From Cordylochernes scorpioides (Eukaryota > Arthropoda > Arachnida > Pseudoscorpiones > Chernetidae), in NCBI GenBank assembly GCA_030710605.1, contig CP092870.1, forward strand, positions 56,381,532-56,445,531: DNA of 64,000 nt. Reading direction: 5' to 3'. The notes under the pieces are model-generated. The model was not told the DNA's origin. It saw only the letters and a list, made by a program, of their open reading frames with translations, and searched no databases. This document shows, piece by piece, positions 63,836 through 64,000 of this stretch (positions are counted from its first letter, which is position 1; the number at the start of each line of letters is the position of its first letter). Both the position numbers and the translations under genes were made by a program.

Positions 63836-63977
63836 ATAAATGCATATATTAGTTAATAACTATAGCCTATGTGCTTTATCTGTCTATGTACTGTTGGCTT
63901 CCGTAGGCGTCTCATACTGGGAAAAAGAAAGAGAGGATTCCATTTAGTTATTAACTAATATATGCATTTATTTAAGG
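63836..63977. repeat. Inverted repeat at the window end
   Basis: AAATAAATGCATATATTAG with TTAATAACTA (63834-63863) recurs inverted at 63946-63976. Its continuation lies outside the window. Confidence 0.6.
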
Positions 63978-64000
63978 AGCGACCCGCTCCAACACAATAG

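Overview
This is eukaryotic, AT-rich, repeat-dominated DNA with no convincing complete host gene. It looks like an arthropod, and I lean towards a spider or other arachnid because of the style of its Jockey-like and Helitron protein fragments; no sequence here proves the species. Almost everything that can be assigned is a transposable element, an element relic or a satellite. The families seen are hammerhead-ribozyme retroelements, a Penelope-like element (PLE), Helitrons, solo LTRs and an LTR retrotransposon, non-LTR retrotransposon fragments, two tRNA-headed SINE families, and MITEs of the pogo/Tigger, mariner and hAT types.

Layout. 0-9 kb: long-inverted-repeat MITEs, a 55-bp satellite (1.5-4.6 kb), a 76-bp repeat family, and decayed minus-strand copies of a hammerhead element (7.7-9.1 kb). 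9-20 kb: a GC-rich Tx1/L1-like reverse transcriptase pseudogene, three 106-bp minisatellites grown from the 3' end of a Jockey-like retrotransposon, a solo LTR with target-site duplication, a 145-bp array and a complete non-autonomous Helitron that keeps the start of its Rep/helicase gene. 20-35 kb: minisatellites of 30, 40 and 74 bp; SINEs; a small Helitron; and at 29.5-32.0 kb a palindromic hammerhead element broken by a solo LTR and by two head-to-tail Helitrons.

35.6-44.8 kb is the core of the window. A tandem array of about 323-bp units carries three intact type I hammerhead ribozymes, which is the structure of an animal retrozyme (a small non-autonomous retroelement whose RNA cuts itself into monomers that can circularise). 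It abuts, across an (AT)n tract, a PLE with permuted domain order: GIY-YIG endonuclease first, reverse transcriptase second, as in the Hydra/Naiad/Chlamys group. The PLE is present as two head-to-head copies forming a palindrome of nearly 8 kb with pseudo-LTRs. Both elements share the (AT)n flanks and a head-to-head truncated partner. My inference is that the PLE machinery copied the retrozyme.

44.8-64 kb: a 190-bp tandem array, another divergent pair of hammerheads (46.1 kb), a 144/150-bp array that stays largely in frame and ends in a short unique coding-like segment, a mariner transposase relic, a pair of large inverted arms, a 5.45-kb non-autonomous LTR retrotransposon with nearly identical 771-bp LTRs and TATA flanks, further non-LTR relics, an hAT MITE and the 3' end of another Helitron.

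Hammerhead motifs of at least three sequence families occur within this one window. Each one was folded by hand from the conserved core; none has been tested by a covariance search.
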